64,000 nucleotides of DNA. Source: Vandiemenella viatica. Lineage: Eukaryota; Arthropoda; Insecta; Orthoptera; Morabidae. The stretch lies in contig CM061921.1 of the NCBI GenBank assembly GCA_031002005.1, forward strand, positions 149,267,283 through 149,331,282, given 5' to 3'. The notes below the pieces were generated by a model. The model saw only the letters and a list, made by a program, of their open reading frames with translations, was not told the DNA's origin and searched no databases. Shown one piece after another: positions 31,561 to 44,419 of this stretch. Position 1 is the stretch's first letter, and every line of letters starts with the position of its first letter. A program made the translations under genes and the position numbers.

Positions 31561-33626
31561 AAGTCATTGATACCGATAACAGATAGGCGTCACAGATACC
31601 ACTGCATCTGAGATGAACACTCCATTTCGAGATACCCCACCCAAGATTACGCTACAACACAGTAAACACTCCATGCTTTATACTCTGCTAATATTGCTTC
31701 TTTCACTGCAATTTTCTGAAATATACTACGTTAGAATACGGAGTCAACCTTAATGAAACCACTACATTATAGATTAACATTCCACTAAGCGTAACGAATT
31801 TTACTATGGTAAAGGTTACTAAGATATTACATTACAATCGTTTATGGTTTGCTACCAGAATAAAAATCAGAGGCTAATGCATTACAGCGCACAACAAGGC
31901 CTGTACGGCCGAAGCAGTGGGCAAATTCTAGAATGAAATAAAGGGATAGAGGAGGAAGCGACGGTTAAAATTTCAGAGCAAGGACCTTCGGCGTTAAAGT
32001 CCATTTATATAAATCTCATGTTGTTCCATATGCTGAAGGAAGTCACTGCGCCAATTCTCTTATATTCTGGAGCTTCATCTATATCCGAGGCCTTCTTATG
32101 CTTGTCGTAGCTTCCATACTACACTAAGTGTTCAGAGTAATTAACGTCTTCTGTTTACGAAATGTGCAGGCATTTTATAATTCCTTTTACATATTAATTA
32201 GCTAGTGAAATGTATAGCTTTCGTGGTGGAAAGCGTTCACCGGTACGATTACAGGAAACCACCTAAAAATACTAAGAGGCGTGTGCCAAGGATGGCCGTA
32301 ACTCCCCGTAGCGGAGCTTTAACTCTCTGACGACTTGCCGGGTTGCTTCTCTCTACGTGTGTGTAGTCCACTATAGTCGGTTGGAACTTGTGCTAGATTT
32401 TGTTGCGATGGTAGGATGGCCAGTTCCTTTCCTCAGCGTGAATGAGTGTTGTCTCCTTTGTTTAGATCATTACGTGTGTTGTTTGAGTTTTCTCTGTGAA
32501 ATGAAGGAAAGAAAAGAGTGCAGCCCACAATTGGCCAATTCAATTGTATTCTTCTTCTTTCGAATCTGTCGGATGAATTACCATCATTGTCTCCAATCTA
32601 CACCATCGAAGAATTTATTTCTAACGTATCTACAAAATAATTGCGAGGAGTTTGTGTAAAAGTGATTGATGTAAGTTATGTATATATTATGCTGTGACTG
32701 TACATCTTTTGGTGTGTATTTATTTTGTTATGCAATAGTTTATCTGTAAATTGACAACGTTCCATTTCCCCCGGAGTCAGTCTCTTATACCGGGATCCAT
32801 GTAAATTGAATGTATTGTACTGTTGTATGCCCTCCCTCCATAAGGCAGACCAGGACTAAGTGGCTATAGGCGTTAGTAGACACAGTCCGTTTAATTTCCC
32901 AGTTTTCCGTTAGAAATCTCCACCAATCAAGGGGCATATTCCCTGTTCTTTTTACCCGCCATTGTAGTTTCAGAGTGATCTCCTTGACAACACAAGATTT
33001 ATTGCACATGACTGATTTTTTACTTGATGAGTAGTTTTTTATGATTCTGTTCTTTTTGTTTAATTCAGATTTAATAAGTGATCTACTACAGTATTTGATA
33101 CAGTAATTTACTGTCTAGCACTATGTTTTTGTTTGGTTTCACTTACTTCGCGTTTGACCATTGTAGTGGCCAATTTTATAAATAAGAGTCGCTTGAGGTT
33201 AGTCGGATATGGGTGCCAACTTACCCCGGTATATTTTCTGTTAAATTTTTCCATTAAATGTTGACAAGATTATATGCCGTCCTGAACAACTGATAGACCA
33301 AATCAAGATCTCAGCCCAATTTTAATCACATGTAGCTTCGAAACAGTTTCGTCTGAGCCTACATCTTCAGGGGCAGCTGGAAATATACCTGAAAGATTCG
33401 CTAAATCTGAATGTACTAAGAACAGAAAAGGAAACTGCAAAAAAAAAAAAAAAATTAAGATCAATCGGAAAAGAAAACTGGGAGAGAAGTGAAAAAGATC
33501 GTTAAAGGTACGAAAAGCAGCGAAGCCAAGAGAAGGTTGTTCCCTGTTAAGGAAATACTCTCTCATACAAAAATGATTATCAAAAAGATAGCTCAGATGA
33601 AGCAAACAAAATGTTTTCTTTTTGTT
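31561..33626. other. no gene or repeat recognised; inner-hairpin motif near 33335-33375
   Basis: Mostly unassigned. At 33335-33375 the minus strand reads 'ccctgaagatgtaggctcag' then 'acgaaactgtttcgaag', which resembles the hairpin motif in the cassette at 28706 (see findings). An A-run lies at 33439-33453. Confidence 0.4.
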
Positions 33627-33636
33627 TGCGTTAAAG

Positions 33637-33866
33637 TTTTTACTCCTCGTCGATGTCGAGGTCGTTAGAGACGGGGGGGGGGACTGTGGAAAAGGAACAG
33701 GAAGGAATTCGGCCTTGGCCTTTTTGAAGGAAGCATCCCTGTATTCGCCTGGAGTGATTTGGGGAAACCACGGAAAACCCAAATCTGGATGCCCGGAGCG
33801 GGATTGGAACCGGCGTCCTCCCGAAAGCGAGGCCAGAGCGTTAACCGCTCACCCACCACGCTCGGG
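33637..33866 (-). mobile_element. SINE1 copy with near-perfect 10-bp duplication
   Basis: Flanked by TGCGTTAAAG (33627-33636) and TGCGTTGAAG (33867-33876). The body is well preserved from 'actcctcgtcgatgtcgag' to 'ccgctcacccaccacgctcgg', including 'gggattggaacc' at the B box, where the usual TTCGAA is TTGGAA. Confidence 0.93.
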
Positions 33867-33876
33867 TGCGTTGAAG

Positions 33877-34571
33877 ATTATTCAGAGAGTAAGCTAAATG
33901 AAAAAATGTGTTCAATATACTATTTGTAAACTTTGGACTCATGAGACTTGCACAAATGAAACAACTTGTTTAAGTGTGTGATAATTCGTATGATGATGGT
34001 GTTGAATAAATTAAAATGACATTGAATTAGCCTATAATTATTTCTGTATAAATCTAATAATTTTGTTAAGCTAAAAATTTTCTTAAGCAGTATAATAATT
34101 TTATATTTTTGAATGCTAAAAAAACAAGTTTGTTCCTAAGTATGTGTATTTATTTGTGTAAAATTATTCTTTTCTAGCCCGTGCCAACCTACCCCGTGGG
34201 AGTAGGCAGCTGCCCCGCCACGGTGAAATTTGGCACACTTTATCTGTCGATGACAATTGTTTCATATAAGTACAAACATTAAAAATGGATAAGTTTTAAT
34301 ACTTTTATAAATTTTTACAAAGAAATATATTTTAAAAGTGCATCTATACATTTTCGCTAAAAATTTACCGAAAAATGTATGAAAATGACAAACTAAAATT
34401 ATAGTCAACTAGTCCCGGTCTTCCCTGCTCATTGCGGCGATGTTTGAGATTTAACTCTGGATTTTGAAAGACGGTCTGTTCATTGGGAGCTGTGCACCAC
34501 TTCCTTTCCTACTCTGCTGGAGAAGTACCGATGGTGAAAATTTCTCCTATCAGTGGGACTCGAATCAGCTA
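33877..34571. other. no gene or repeat recognised
   Basis: AT-rich. No frame of interest. Confidence 0.4.
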
Positions 34572-34800
34572 AGGGAGCATCCATAAATTACGTGAGGTGT
34601 TTTTCCGGACCCCCCCCCCCCCCCCTGTGGTAAGACTTCGTGAGATCTGGTCCGATCCCTCTCCCTCTGGTGAGATCTGGTCCGCGAGACTCCCCCCCCT
34701 CCCCCTAGAAATAGCCCTCGCAACGAAATACCCCCCCAAATCGACTTTCGCGTCATGTCAGGTGCCGCATTCCATTACAGCGTCACCACGACCAGAACCA
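34572..34800. mobile_element. MITE family B, left part
   Basis: Starts AGGGAGCATCCATAAATTAC after 'ct', then 'gtgaggtgtttttccggac' and a C-run of about 17. Two 'ggtgagatctggtccg' repeats and 'ctagaaatagccctcg' match 25271-25390 in order. The right inverted end is absent. Confidence 0.75.
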
Positions 34801-34999
34801 GAGGTTCGAGCGCTTCTTTCTCTGTTAACATAACTACTCCAATTAGTTAGCCATTCTCAGTGATGAACTGAAAAGGTTCATGGGCACTGATAATCATGAA
34901 TCAGTATGGCTGTGAACATAGTCACATAACCTGCTACAGAGCTGGATTGCTGCCCCTCCCACTTGCGGGAAGGAACTTACTCTAACGGGGGAAGTTTAA

Positions 35000-36041
35000 A
35001 GACGGTCGTCCACCGGAACCGAATTTCGTCGGAACCGCGTTCGTCCGAGTAACACTCGATTTGACGGCCGACCAGTTCGTCCGATTAACCTCGTCCACTG
35101 CAGCCGAATAACTTTCGACACATATTGCGGATCCGTCATTGTTGCTTCAACACCAAGCGAATAGTGTTTTTACAAAATGTATTGTGACTTACATTTCGTA
35201 AAAATAGACTTTACCTTGCCCTCGCGAAATATTAAAAAAGTCAGGGCCGTATTTAGGATGTGTAGACCCTTGGACTGAACCTGTCATGCGCGCCCTGCCC
35301 CGAAAATATTTTGAAAATCAACCTCGCATTTTATAGTCATTTTCTAACAAAAATTCTAAAATAATTATTTAATTGTAGAATATTTTACTATGTCTTATCT
35401 AGAAGGATATAGGATTGTTGAGATAAATTGAAATCAACCGAAAATCATCAAGATATTCGATACAATTTATTAACATCGCTCTGAACAATTATAGAAGAAA
35501 CAGAATGCGAAGTTGATAGTTATGTCCATGTTGCTAATTTCACAAAATTCAGTATTTAAATTTAAAAAATAAATGAACATACAAGAAGAAAACAAGATAC
35601 ATAAAGAAGAATTATAATTGTGATGTGGGCTCATAGACTGCAGCCTATATACCCTATCCTTAACCGGTCCCGACAAGAGTGATATCTTATAATCGTTTAA
35701 GAATATTCGAGTAAGAAATTCAAATAATTTACTGTACAAATTTTTAGTAAAATAATTATTATAACTGTAGATGCACTTGCAATAATTGTCCTTTCCGTAG
35801 ATATTATCATTAAAATATTTATAGTGATTGCGTACCACCACAGTGTGCGATAGAGTTTGAAATAAAACATAAAAAAATAAAGACTTGTTTATTAGGAGCG
35901 CATCATGCGTTTGTCATTCAGCCGAATACCGACTAATCCCATTTCAATGGGATCGGTCCGTCTCTCGGTCGGATTCGGTTGTATTCGGGATTAGTCGGCC
36001 ATATTCGGCCGAACGAATTCGGTGCCAGTGGACGAGAGGCC
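35000..36041. mobile_element. 1.04 kb inverted-repeat DNA element
   Basis: The left end AGACGGTCGTCCACCGGAAC leads into 'cgaatttcgtcgg'. The complement of the right end, GGCCTCTCGTCCACTGGCAC, leads into 'cgaattcgttcgg'. TAA lies on both sides (34997-34999 and 36042-36044). Both subterminal regions are dense in 'gtccga' and 'gccgaat' motifs, while the middle (35220-35860) is AT-rich and non-coding. A 3-bp TAA duplication and GC-rich ends suggest PIF/Harbinger, as for MITE C. Confidence 0.65.
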
Positions 36042-36129
36042 TAAGTGTTGCCATCTGTCTGCGTTTCTTGTATCTTATGTTCTCTGTCATAAGTGTATTT
36101 TTATTTGTGATCTGTATAGTTTATGAAGA

Positions 36130-36262
36130 GGAGATTTGGAATCACCCCAGCATTCGCATATGTGACTGAGGATAACCGCGTAAAAACAGCATTGAGGACT
36201 CGCACCGGGTTCCTTAGTTCTTCCACGATTCGGTGTGGTAGCGCCCACCCTGGAAGGTGTTA
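36130..36262 (+). mobile_element. SINE2 body fragment
   Basis: 'ccagcattcgcatatgtgac' followed by 'tgaggataaccgcgtaaaa' is the inverse of the 56700-56835 sequence. The part after 36180 ('gcaccgggttcctt') may be its head. Confidence 0.5.
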
Positions 36263-36569
36263 GCACCAACGAGAAATATAAATTATATAAACCGTGTACG
36301 TAGAATATTTTGGTCTTACGTGCTACAAAACACAAAAACTGATAGAAATACATATATTTTTTTTAGTATAACGTCTTTTACTTATATTGCTTTTCTTTTA
36401 GGAAGAAAAATTATTATAAAAAAATGAAAAAGCATTTAGTTATTTAAGAAACATATACAGCCGCAATTGTGATCCTCTTTGTTTCAACATGTATGTATAA
36501 TTTGATCACCAGCATTGCGGTACTGTAGAGATACGAACAACACATTGCGGACACAATACTAATTAAAAC

Positions 36570-36645
36570 CTCCAGTGCCATAGGTCAGGCTCGAACCAGC
36601 GACTCTTACAGCTCCTGAGTAGCGTGCTAGCCCCTACGCTGCGGG
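36570..36645 (-). repeat. tRNA-like SINE head
   Basis: Minus strand: 'gcagcgtaggggctagcacg' gives an A-box-like region and 'gctggttcgagcctgacc' a good B box. The spacing resembles a tRNA, but no 3' acceptor pairing or CCA-adjacent stem closes it, so a SINE head is more likely than a tRNA gene. Confidence 0.45.
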
Positions 36646-38804
36646 GATAGGCAATGAATATTATATTGTGAATATATAGTATTTAGCCTTCTCAGCCTTG
36701 TAGAATAAATGTTATGTCTAAATCAGCAGGTCTGCCGATTCTAACCATAATAAATTGTGTCTGTAGTTTTCTACCGAATCCAGGATTACATGTGAAGATT
36801 AAATTTTTTTTTTTATTTCAGAAACAATGTATGATTTAAGCAGTGTTTTATTTAGGGACTTAAATGGGTGATTGTAACTGCAGTGTTAGAACATTTCCTT
36901 GCCCACGCGACTTTCAGAGCTAAGTAAAAGTTGATACTGTGCATTCAAAACATGCCAAACTATGGAAATAATAGGCACATTTCATTCCAACGGCTTCAGT
37001 CTCAGTATTTTACTCATTCGTTGTCGGAGGAATGTTTAAGTTCGGGAGCACGTTGCTCGTTGCATTATAAAGGAAAAATATTCCAACTTTGAAGACTGAA
37101 GTTATAGTGTCTGATACATTTAATCTTCGTTTGCGCTGTCGGCTTATTTAGTAGTTTGAGTGGGTATTTTAGTAAAATGTGCAGAGTGAGAAACTGCAGC
37201 TGGCTAAAGCAGCGGATCAACCATCGCTCAAACTTAAACAGTCCACAACTTGCCACCAGATGAAAGATTATGAAAAAAGAAGTACTTACAGTAATTTCCA
37301 ATATAACGATGAAGGCGTGGTGCTTCCTAACTGATTACGTTTTGTTCGGTGGGCATTTTAATAAACGTAACATCTCAATGGAATGTGAAAAACTTCGGCT
37401 ATATTTGTGTCACTGGAATAATTTGATTTTGTTACCTTAAACGAAGGTCTATCCACAGATTCCGATGCGGCCCAAAATCAACCGTCGACCTGTCAAATAT
37501 TACGAACTCACAATTCATTATATTCAAGTTGGGTCTGAAGAGTATTTAAAAAAAATGGTAAAGACTGAATCACGTTGTGTTAAATAAGGTCATCTGTTAA
37601 AATCATCTAGTGGCAGAGTTTAACATCACTTAATGGTATATCAGGTATTCAAACCATGGACACTGTTAATGAGAAAATAATGTCAGAGTAAATGTATCAA
37701 GTATTTGGAGAACACAATTTCTAACGCTGTAACTTTAGACATTGCACTGAGGAGTTGTGAAAGGGATTATCTGTAGTATACGAGAGTTATAGTATTCCAG
37801 GTTTTTAATTAGAACTCTCGAAATAAAATATTTGTTATTAGAAATGGTTGGGTGTGATAGTTCACCGTTTTCTCAAGAACAGGAAGAAGTCATAGCGAAA
37901 GTAATCTTGCAGAAGATTGTACAAGTAGGGGAAAAATTGAGTCCAGTCAAACACTGAACAAGTGTCTGATAAAGACTTTCTGTAGTTTCAAATAATACTC
38001 AGAATCAACTTAAGTTTTCAACCAGTTAACAATTTTTTGCAATAAAAAGAACTGAACTAATTCATATAAAACCGCTGTCGTGTATAGCCTAACACATTAC
38101 GCTTCGATTTCTAATAGAAGAAAGTATTCAACAAATTTTCAGTGAAAAGCATGGTCATTGCGTGGCGAAGGAGCAACAATTTCATACCACACTCGCACCA
38201 CGGCAACAAAGTTAGGTTGGTGAGAGGTAACGAACGAATCTGTAGTTTGTGGGAACCAGAATTATATTTAAGATCCAGCTATTCACATTTTGGTTTTCCC
38301 AGCTTTTCCAGAAACCAGCACCATATCCAATTTCCTTCCCGTTCTGTCAACCAACTTCTCCTGTCTTAAATGACGTCGATTTACATTCGACGTATAGCCC
38401 CACCACCATCGAAAGAAAAAAAAAACTCTTAAAAACAAAATGGAATCTCTGCCTTTAGAAATAGAATATATGTAGTGTATATTTGCCGTTTCAATTTCTA
38501 CGTAATGTAACAACCTTATTCTTATACGTATATGAAGTATACATTTTTGTAGACCTAGAATAGGGTATATCCATGTATTTTTTTAAATCAATTATTTACA
38601 TTCGTACATAACTGTAAAAAATATAACATGATGTAAATATTAAGATCTAACCTCAAAATAAATATTTTAAAACTGAAATACAGTTCCGTTGATTTAAACG
38701 CTGTCATTTTGGCGCGCTGAACTGTGACGTCTAAGTACACGACTACATTGCCGTACTGTATAGCGAAGAGTGTTTCATCTCAAAACTTTTATGTTTTCTA
38801 ACTA
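36646..38804. other. no gene or repeat recognised
   Basis: About 2.2 kb of AT-rich DNA with short frames only. A polyadenylation-like 'aataaata' run is the only punctuation. Confidence 0.4.
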
Positions 38805-39011
38805 ATGTCGATATGGAAGGAGGTCGGAAACCGTGTTACGTATAAGTACTGTATTGTTTCTATGTGCAAAAATACTATAAGAAATGCACCTTATAAAGTG
38901 TATTTTATTGTCCCGCGAGATGCGAATATAAGAAAAAAGTGGTGTACGGCTATGAGAAGAGATAAAATATCTGCAACTAGTTGTTTATATTATTGTGAAG
39001 ATCATTTTAAC
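38805..39011 (+). CDS. THAP zinc-finger exon (P-element-type or THAP gene)
   Basis: ATG at 38805 opens 69 codons ending at a donor, AAC|GTAAGT (39011/39012), phase 0. The protein shows the C2CH pattern of a THAP domain: YCIVSMC (C-x4-C), YFIVPRD, KKWCTAMRRD with its Trp, and YYCEDHF (C-x2-H). There are about 43 residues between the second Cys and the third, within the family range. THAP domains bind DNA and occur in P-element transposases and host regulators. No further exon with a transposase domain was recognised downstream, so this is either the first exon of a decayed P-like element or of a gene running elsewhere. The terminal AVPTIF-type motif is not in this exon. Confidence 0.65.
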
Positions 39012-39339
39012 GTAAGTACTTAGAAATTCTGTATTTATGTATTTTGAGAAATGTAACATAAAAATTCGTTACCTGTTAAAACTCTAAGGTAATTGCAAAA
39101 GTTTCATTGGTATATTTTCTAATAATTTCTTATTGAAACTTAATCCAAAGCAAGTACGAACTTTTAAAGTTCAGACAGACATTTAGTTAAACACTTTTCT
39201 GCTACTTTATTATGTTACTAACTTTCCAGTTAAAAATGACAGGTTCAACGGAGTGTTCCGGCAAGTCATTTGATTGCAATTGTTCAACTCTAATGTATTA
39301 ACAGCAATAATATGAAACCAATGAAATATGCGGACTGGA
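39012..39339. other. no feature recognised (intron-like, after THAP donor)
   Basis: AT-rich, following a consensus splice donor. Confidence 0.35.
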
Positions 39340-39640
39340 ACAAAAAACATTTCATCAAAGCCACAGGGAACTACACACTGGACATGCTCAAGGGATGATT
39401 TGTTTTGTTGCTAGCGGTTGTAGTTAGGGTGAAACGAGGCCTAGACTGGAAGAAACGTGTCACTAAAGGTACAGGAAATTACACGTGTAACCAGTTTTTT
39501 GACAGTTGATATCTTGAGAACTAAGCGAGATTTCGAAAAAGTTTATTCTTCATTTCGATTTTTCTAGTGCTGTCAGCATTTTAACCTAACCACAAACTTA
39601 TGATGGTGCTGCCATTTTCTGCGAGGTGTAAAACCCAAAG
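39340..39640 (+). repeat. sequence related to the foldback at 15.3-15.6 kb
   Basis: The order 'agggaactacacactggac', 'ctagcggttgtagttagggt', 'gaaacgaggcctagactgga', 'gttgatatcttgagaactaag' and 'atgatggtgctgcc' matches 15365-15625 in the same order and orientation, with many differences. It is an old relative of that palindrome's right half and lies in the putative intron after the THAP exon. Confidence 0.65.
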
Positions 39641-40859
39641 ACGATTTAAATCTTTCGTGTATTTAAAAAAAAAAATCGTGGAAATTAACACTGTAAATTA
39701 TAGCTAATGCTAATTGTCTTATTAATTTTTTACCTTTTTAGTAAGATTGATAATTCAAATATCTCTCACTTAATTACCTTGCAGCTTTCACTCCTCTGAT
39801 CTCAACGGCAGTAAAATTCGGATTTTATGCAAAATATCTTGTCATCATGAAAGCATCAAGTTTTGGAAGATTATCCGACTGTACTTTCAGTAAACCGCTT
39901 TCAGTCATTATTTGTTGAGTGCGTATTGTAGCATGAGTACAATATCTCACCGATTATGCTGATGTGTTAAGATAAACTTCAGCACAATCGCAAAGCTATT
40001 AAAACACCCAGCAACTACGCCTTTGTTTACAATATGATCGTGTACTTGGTAGTCACTATTCGATTCGACCAATAGCGTTGCGTTGTGCGAAGTTACTTTT
40101 CCCTTGTATTTCTAACACTTTTGATTAATTAAAATAAATCAGTAAATAAAAATCCAATAACAAGGGGGAAAAAAGTTATAGCGGTAATTCTACACTAATA
40201 AAGTTTCAAAATTAATTTGAATTTCATGCATATTCCACATTGAGTCTAAGGAAATTTAAGCAGTTATATCTCCCAAATAGCTGTCTTCAGTATGTTGACA
40301 AACTCGTACATCGTCAAATAATATATTTAAGGCGTAAAGATAATAGCCTGCGTGGACCATTTACTGTGATCAAAGAGCTCTTGCAAAGCGCTATTATTAG
40401 CAAGTCTTTTGGACGAGTTAGACGAAATACGCAACCCTCGAATAAAACGTTACGGTATGCCAGTGAAGTCCGTATATAATGCTGGATGTCTAGACGACAG
40501 TTGAGATAGAATGAGAACGCCATCGGAAGCATTCTAAACTTGTTCTCAAAGCCAGGATGATGCTCGACAAACACAGCGCCGCCATAGAGTGAGTTATCTT
40601 TCCAAGCAGTGTTTTGGGAAATTTTACTGGGGTGGTTTCTCCTTGAAATGTTGTTGTTTGGATGAGTGTAACGTGTTTATGTTCAGAGTAGTGTGTTTTT
40701 TACATTGCCAGTAAATAAAATACGAAGGAAGGGAGAGTTTGAAACCTGGTGTCGGTCCATTTAGGCATACTCTTTCGAAAGACACACAGGAAGCTGCTAG
40801 GCTTAACGTTCCTATCCGAAGCACGAATCACCATCAAAGCCCTCATTCCATAAGCATTA
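39641..40859. other. no gene or repeat recognised
   Basis: A 79-codon frame at 40240-40479 has no recognised family. Otherwise nothing. Confidence 0.4.
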
Positions 40860-41192
40860 AGGCGCATTCCCACGATCCCTTGTAAACGGAGGCGAGACGG
40901 GACGGCACGGGACGCCATGGGAACAGGGCCGCCTCTGCTAGCGGAGACGAGACGGAGCTATCCACTCTGAGTCGGTAAACATCACAGGCGTGTGTAGCGG
41001 TGCGCTGTTGCCACCGGTTTGCAGCAGCGGTGCGCACCCCTTCTGTTGCTGTAAAGTGTTCTTTGCCAAACGACACTAGGCAACGTGGTTGGGAGGTGGT
41101 GGCAAGGTAAGCTAGGACTAGCCTGCGGCCCGCGGTCATCCCTAATGAGGTCCCGTCCCGTCTCGCCTACAAGGGATCATGGCAATGCGCCT
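40860..41192 (-). mobile_element. MITE family C, second copy, inverted
   Basis: The ends AGGCGCATTCCCACGATC and complement AGGCGCATTGCCATGATC are flanked by TTA on both sides (40857-40859 and 41193-41195). The interior is the reverse complement of 29314-29667 ('cctctgctagcggagacgag', 'gtaaacatcacaggcgtgtg', 'cagcaacagaaggggtgc' in inverted order). Confidence 0.88.
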
Positions 41193-41559
41193 TTACGGTG
41201 AGTGCACCGCTACTTCTTCCTTCCACCCCCTGGACTAGAACCAGCTAACCCCGTGTCAGACGCCCAGCACCAGGGCCCGCTCTAGTGGTATTGTCACCCC
41301 GGACAAATAGATAAATTGCCGCCCCTTAAGATTATGTAGAATTATATATTTTTTAAAAAATAATTAATTTTTAATCGAATAAAATATTTAATTTTAATAA
41401 AATCATATATTCATAAATAAACTTATTGAATTTTGATCTAGCGGCACAAAATAGATAAATTAATTATGAAATATCTCTACATAGCCACAAATTAACCATA
41501 TTTATACGTTTTTAAATGCTATTACAGATGGATATTATCACACAAACAATCTAAATGCC

Positions 41560-43130
41560 ATTATTTTGAAAATAAAACTAGATTACATCAAATACGCTAA
41601 AATCACAAAAAAACTTTTTTTTCTTACTTTCAAGTTGCGAATTTTTTATTACATCTTAAAATTTACTTCATCAGCAATTTCATACTCAATTTCCAAAATG
41701 GCTAAATCATTAAATTATCAATGCTTAGCAAGGCGTCGTGCACATCTCCAAAATAAAATTTTAAAGGTTTTAATGCCTCTATCCTCTCTATCCTACTCTC
41801 CCATCTAGTGTCACTCCATGTTTTCAAAGTTGAGCCCTGAACATGCTTTAAAAGTATTGCCCGTCGAAAAGTAGATGCCAAAAAGAATAAATATATTTTT
41901 GGACCATGTTGAAGAAATTAGCGGCTTCCAAGGATGCTTTTGCCATTAATAACAAGATTGAGAGAATGGCTACTACACGGAACATTGAATGCTCGCGAAT
42001 TATATTGTTTAATTCTAAATTGCACTCCTGCTTTATTGCCCCTCATATTGGACCCGTTGTCAGTCCCTGTCCTCTGATATCCTGCAAATTTAAACAAAAG
42101 TCATTAAGTTCTCCAACTATAATGTCAGACATTTGTTTTCCTGTGAATCTTTCGACTGGTAAGAAGCCTTAAAAGCTTTCATTAATTTTAATTTCAACAT
42201 CAGGATTAAATTTATTGGTTGAAACGTATCTGATTACAAGAGTAGTTTGCTGTATCTTACTAAAGTCAGGAGTACAGTTTAAAATTATGGAAATATATTT
42301 GAATTTTTTATTTCATTAATAACATGAGACTTTACACTTTGATGCAGCAGATCTAATATCCCGGTTTGTATATTTTTCCAAAGATATTGAGCTCTAGTCT
42401 CTACTTTTTAGAGCACTCAACGGACGTGCTCTTCCATAATGGGATCGTATTCAGACAGTAACTCAACTATTTTTAAGAAATTACCGGTATTATGCTCAAA
42501 CAACTTGTCGCTTGTACGTTGAAAAACCAGTCAACTTTTACCAAGCATTTTGGTAATTGCAACGATTCTTAGAAGCACTTCATTCCAATGATTTATTTCG
42601 GGTATTATTTTGAGTGGGAGCATCTACAGTTTTACAACAATTCAATTTTGCCTGAATATGATTTTTCGAAATTTCATGATCTTTTAAAGTTTCGTCGAGG
42701 TGCTTCCAATTTTTAAAATCCTCCTTTGAGAGAGAACTAACTAAACAACTGAAAATTTTGCAACAGAAGCAGCAAACGCAGTAGATAATCTCGCAATATT
42801 TGCTTTGCGTTGCTGAAAATTCGTGCATAATATTTTGCGCTAAAACGTCGATCTGTGTTATTGGAAGGAAATTTGTAATTATGCAATAGTTTAGGTGGAC
42901 CTTGCCTTACTAAAAAGCTTCTTACGGCGTCTCATAAAATTCTTGGCCACAAAGTTTTAGAACGCCTTCTGTGCGTCTCACGTTGGTGTCAGTTCCAGTT
43001 AGTTTACAAACTTCGTTCATTTGTTCGCTATTATTCTCTGACGATTCTATACTTCTTTTGTATCTTGACCTGATATTGGATTCTAAGATTTTTTTTTGGT
43101 AAACCCTGAATACAGTATATTTCTTTAACG
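41560..43130 (-). pseudogene. hAT transposase (zf-TTF/ZMYM type), decayed
   Basis: Reading the minus strand from about 43130: GPPK...HNYKFPSNN then RRFSAKYYARIFSNAK, then the frame at 42828-42580 with CCFCCKIF, KEDFKNWKHLDETLKDHE and SKNHI, which make up the TTF-type zinc finger that opens the '52 kDa repressor/ZMYM' class of hAT transposases. Farther on come TGTDNGSNMRGNKAGVQFR (about 42100, the core of the catalytic domain, usually G-Q-G-Y-D-N-G), VPCSSHSLNLVING, and near 41860-41780 LKTWSDTRWESR, the conserved segment after the catalytic Asp. Stops and frameshifts separate these blocks. It acts in the nucleus on element ends in the intact family; this copy is inactive. Confidence 0.82.
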
Positions 43131-44419
43131 CGCCAGATTGATTCTGCCTTTACGCTTCCATTCCCAACCTTCTTTTTTTGTACTGGTAACCAGATAGTTT
43201 TCATTGACCGTCAGGCATTTTGGAAGAGGCATGCACGTAACTCAAACAATGTACACTATAAAATAATATAAAAAGTAAATATTTATCCTTGCTCTAAATA
43301 AGCTAAAACCATAACTAAGATAAATTATTCTCAGTCGATATAAAAAAATATTTATGCACAACACAAAATATTTTCCATACCCTGTGAACATAAAGAAAGT
43401 CTAGTGTTACTACACAGTCAAAGCTTATTCGCGGATGATACTATCCGTAAATTTGCTGCAAATACAGAAACCGTGTATACAGAATGGCAATTCCTATAGG
43501 CTTAAACGGAATAGGTTCCAAGTTCACAAACAAAAAAATGATGTTGTGGAGTGATTGTCGCGCAATGCACTTATTAAACGAACTGACAAAGTTATTCACA
43601 TTCACTAAAATAGTTAATGAATTTCTTTTTGTTGAGACGATTTACAAATGCAGCAATTAGAGTATCTGTAAACCGCATTCGTATATATAATAAACATCAT
43701 GGATTATTATATATTAGGAGTTAGCATTCGAAATTAAATATACTAATGGTATGTGAAGTAACTAATCGGTAATCAGCAGCTGGTAATATTATTTATTTAT
43801 TAATTATTGTAACTACTGTCCCACACCCACTAAACTACAGTATTTTCACAAGCTATCAAAGCTAGCTTATGTAATTTAACCCAACCAAAACACTTACAAT
43901 GCCTGTATCTAATTTGTACAACAAATCTGTGAGGCTCGCATTACGAGAAGAAATTATTATGCAAATTATTCCACTTCGATTTCCAATAACTAGGATCCAT
44001 ATTGATTTGGTTCATCAATTCAATAAAATAAATACTCAGCATCTCCCGCCAAGCACTATCGATTCCATGTATTAGAGCCTAGCTGCAATTGCGAAAAACA
44101 CTCCTTTTCACCGTATCTAGTAACTTGTGGGCAGTATAACGTCGGAATCAATGCAGGTAGCCGAGGGCAGGTGTAACAGCCCCCACCTTCTGTTGTGTGC
44201 TTTTGTCGTTGTGCGCCTATGTCGTATATCCAACTAAATAAAAGTTTAATCATAGATGTACTTACCTTTAGAAATTATGAAATCCTGAAGTAAATTTTAT
44301 GAACTTCCACTTATCACTAATAACGTAATAGTAAGACTAATGCTGTTGTGTAATGAAACCACTTTTGTAATTAGCAATAATAAGCAAATTGAGACAACAA
44401 CGCGTTCCACTCGCGTGCT

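Noticed and set aside
36570..36645. Possible tRNA gene on the minus strand
   Set aside because: A and B boxes present but the cloverleaf does not close. A SINE head is a better explanation.
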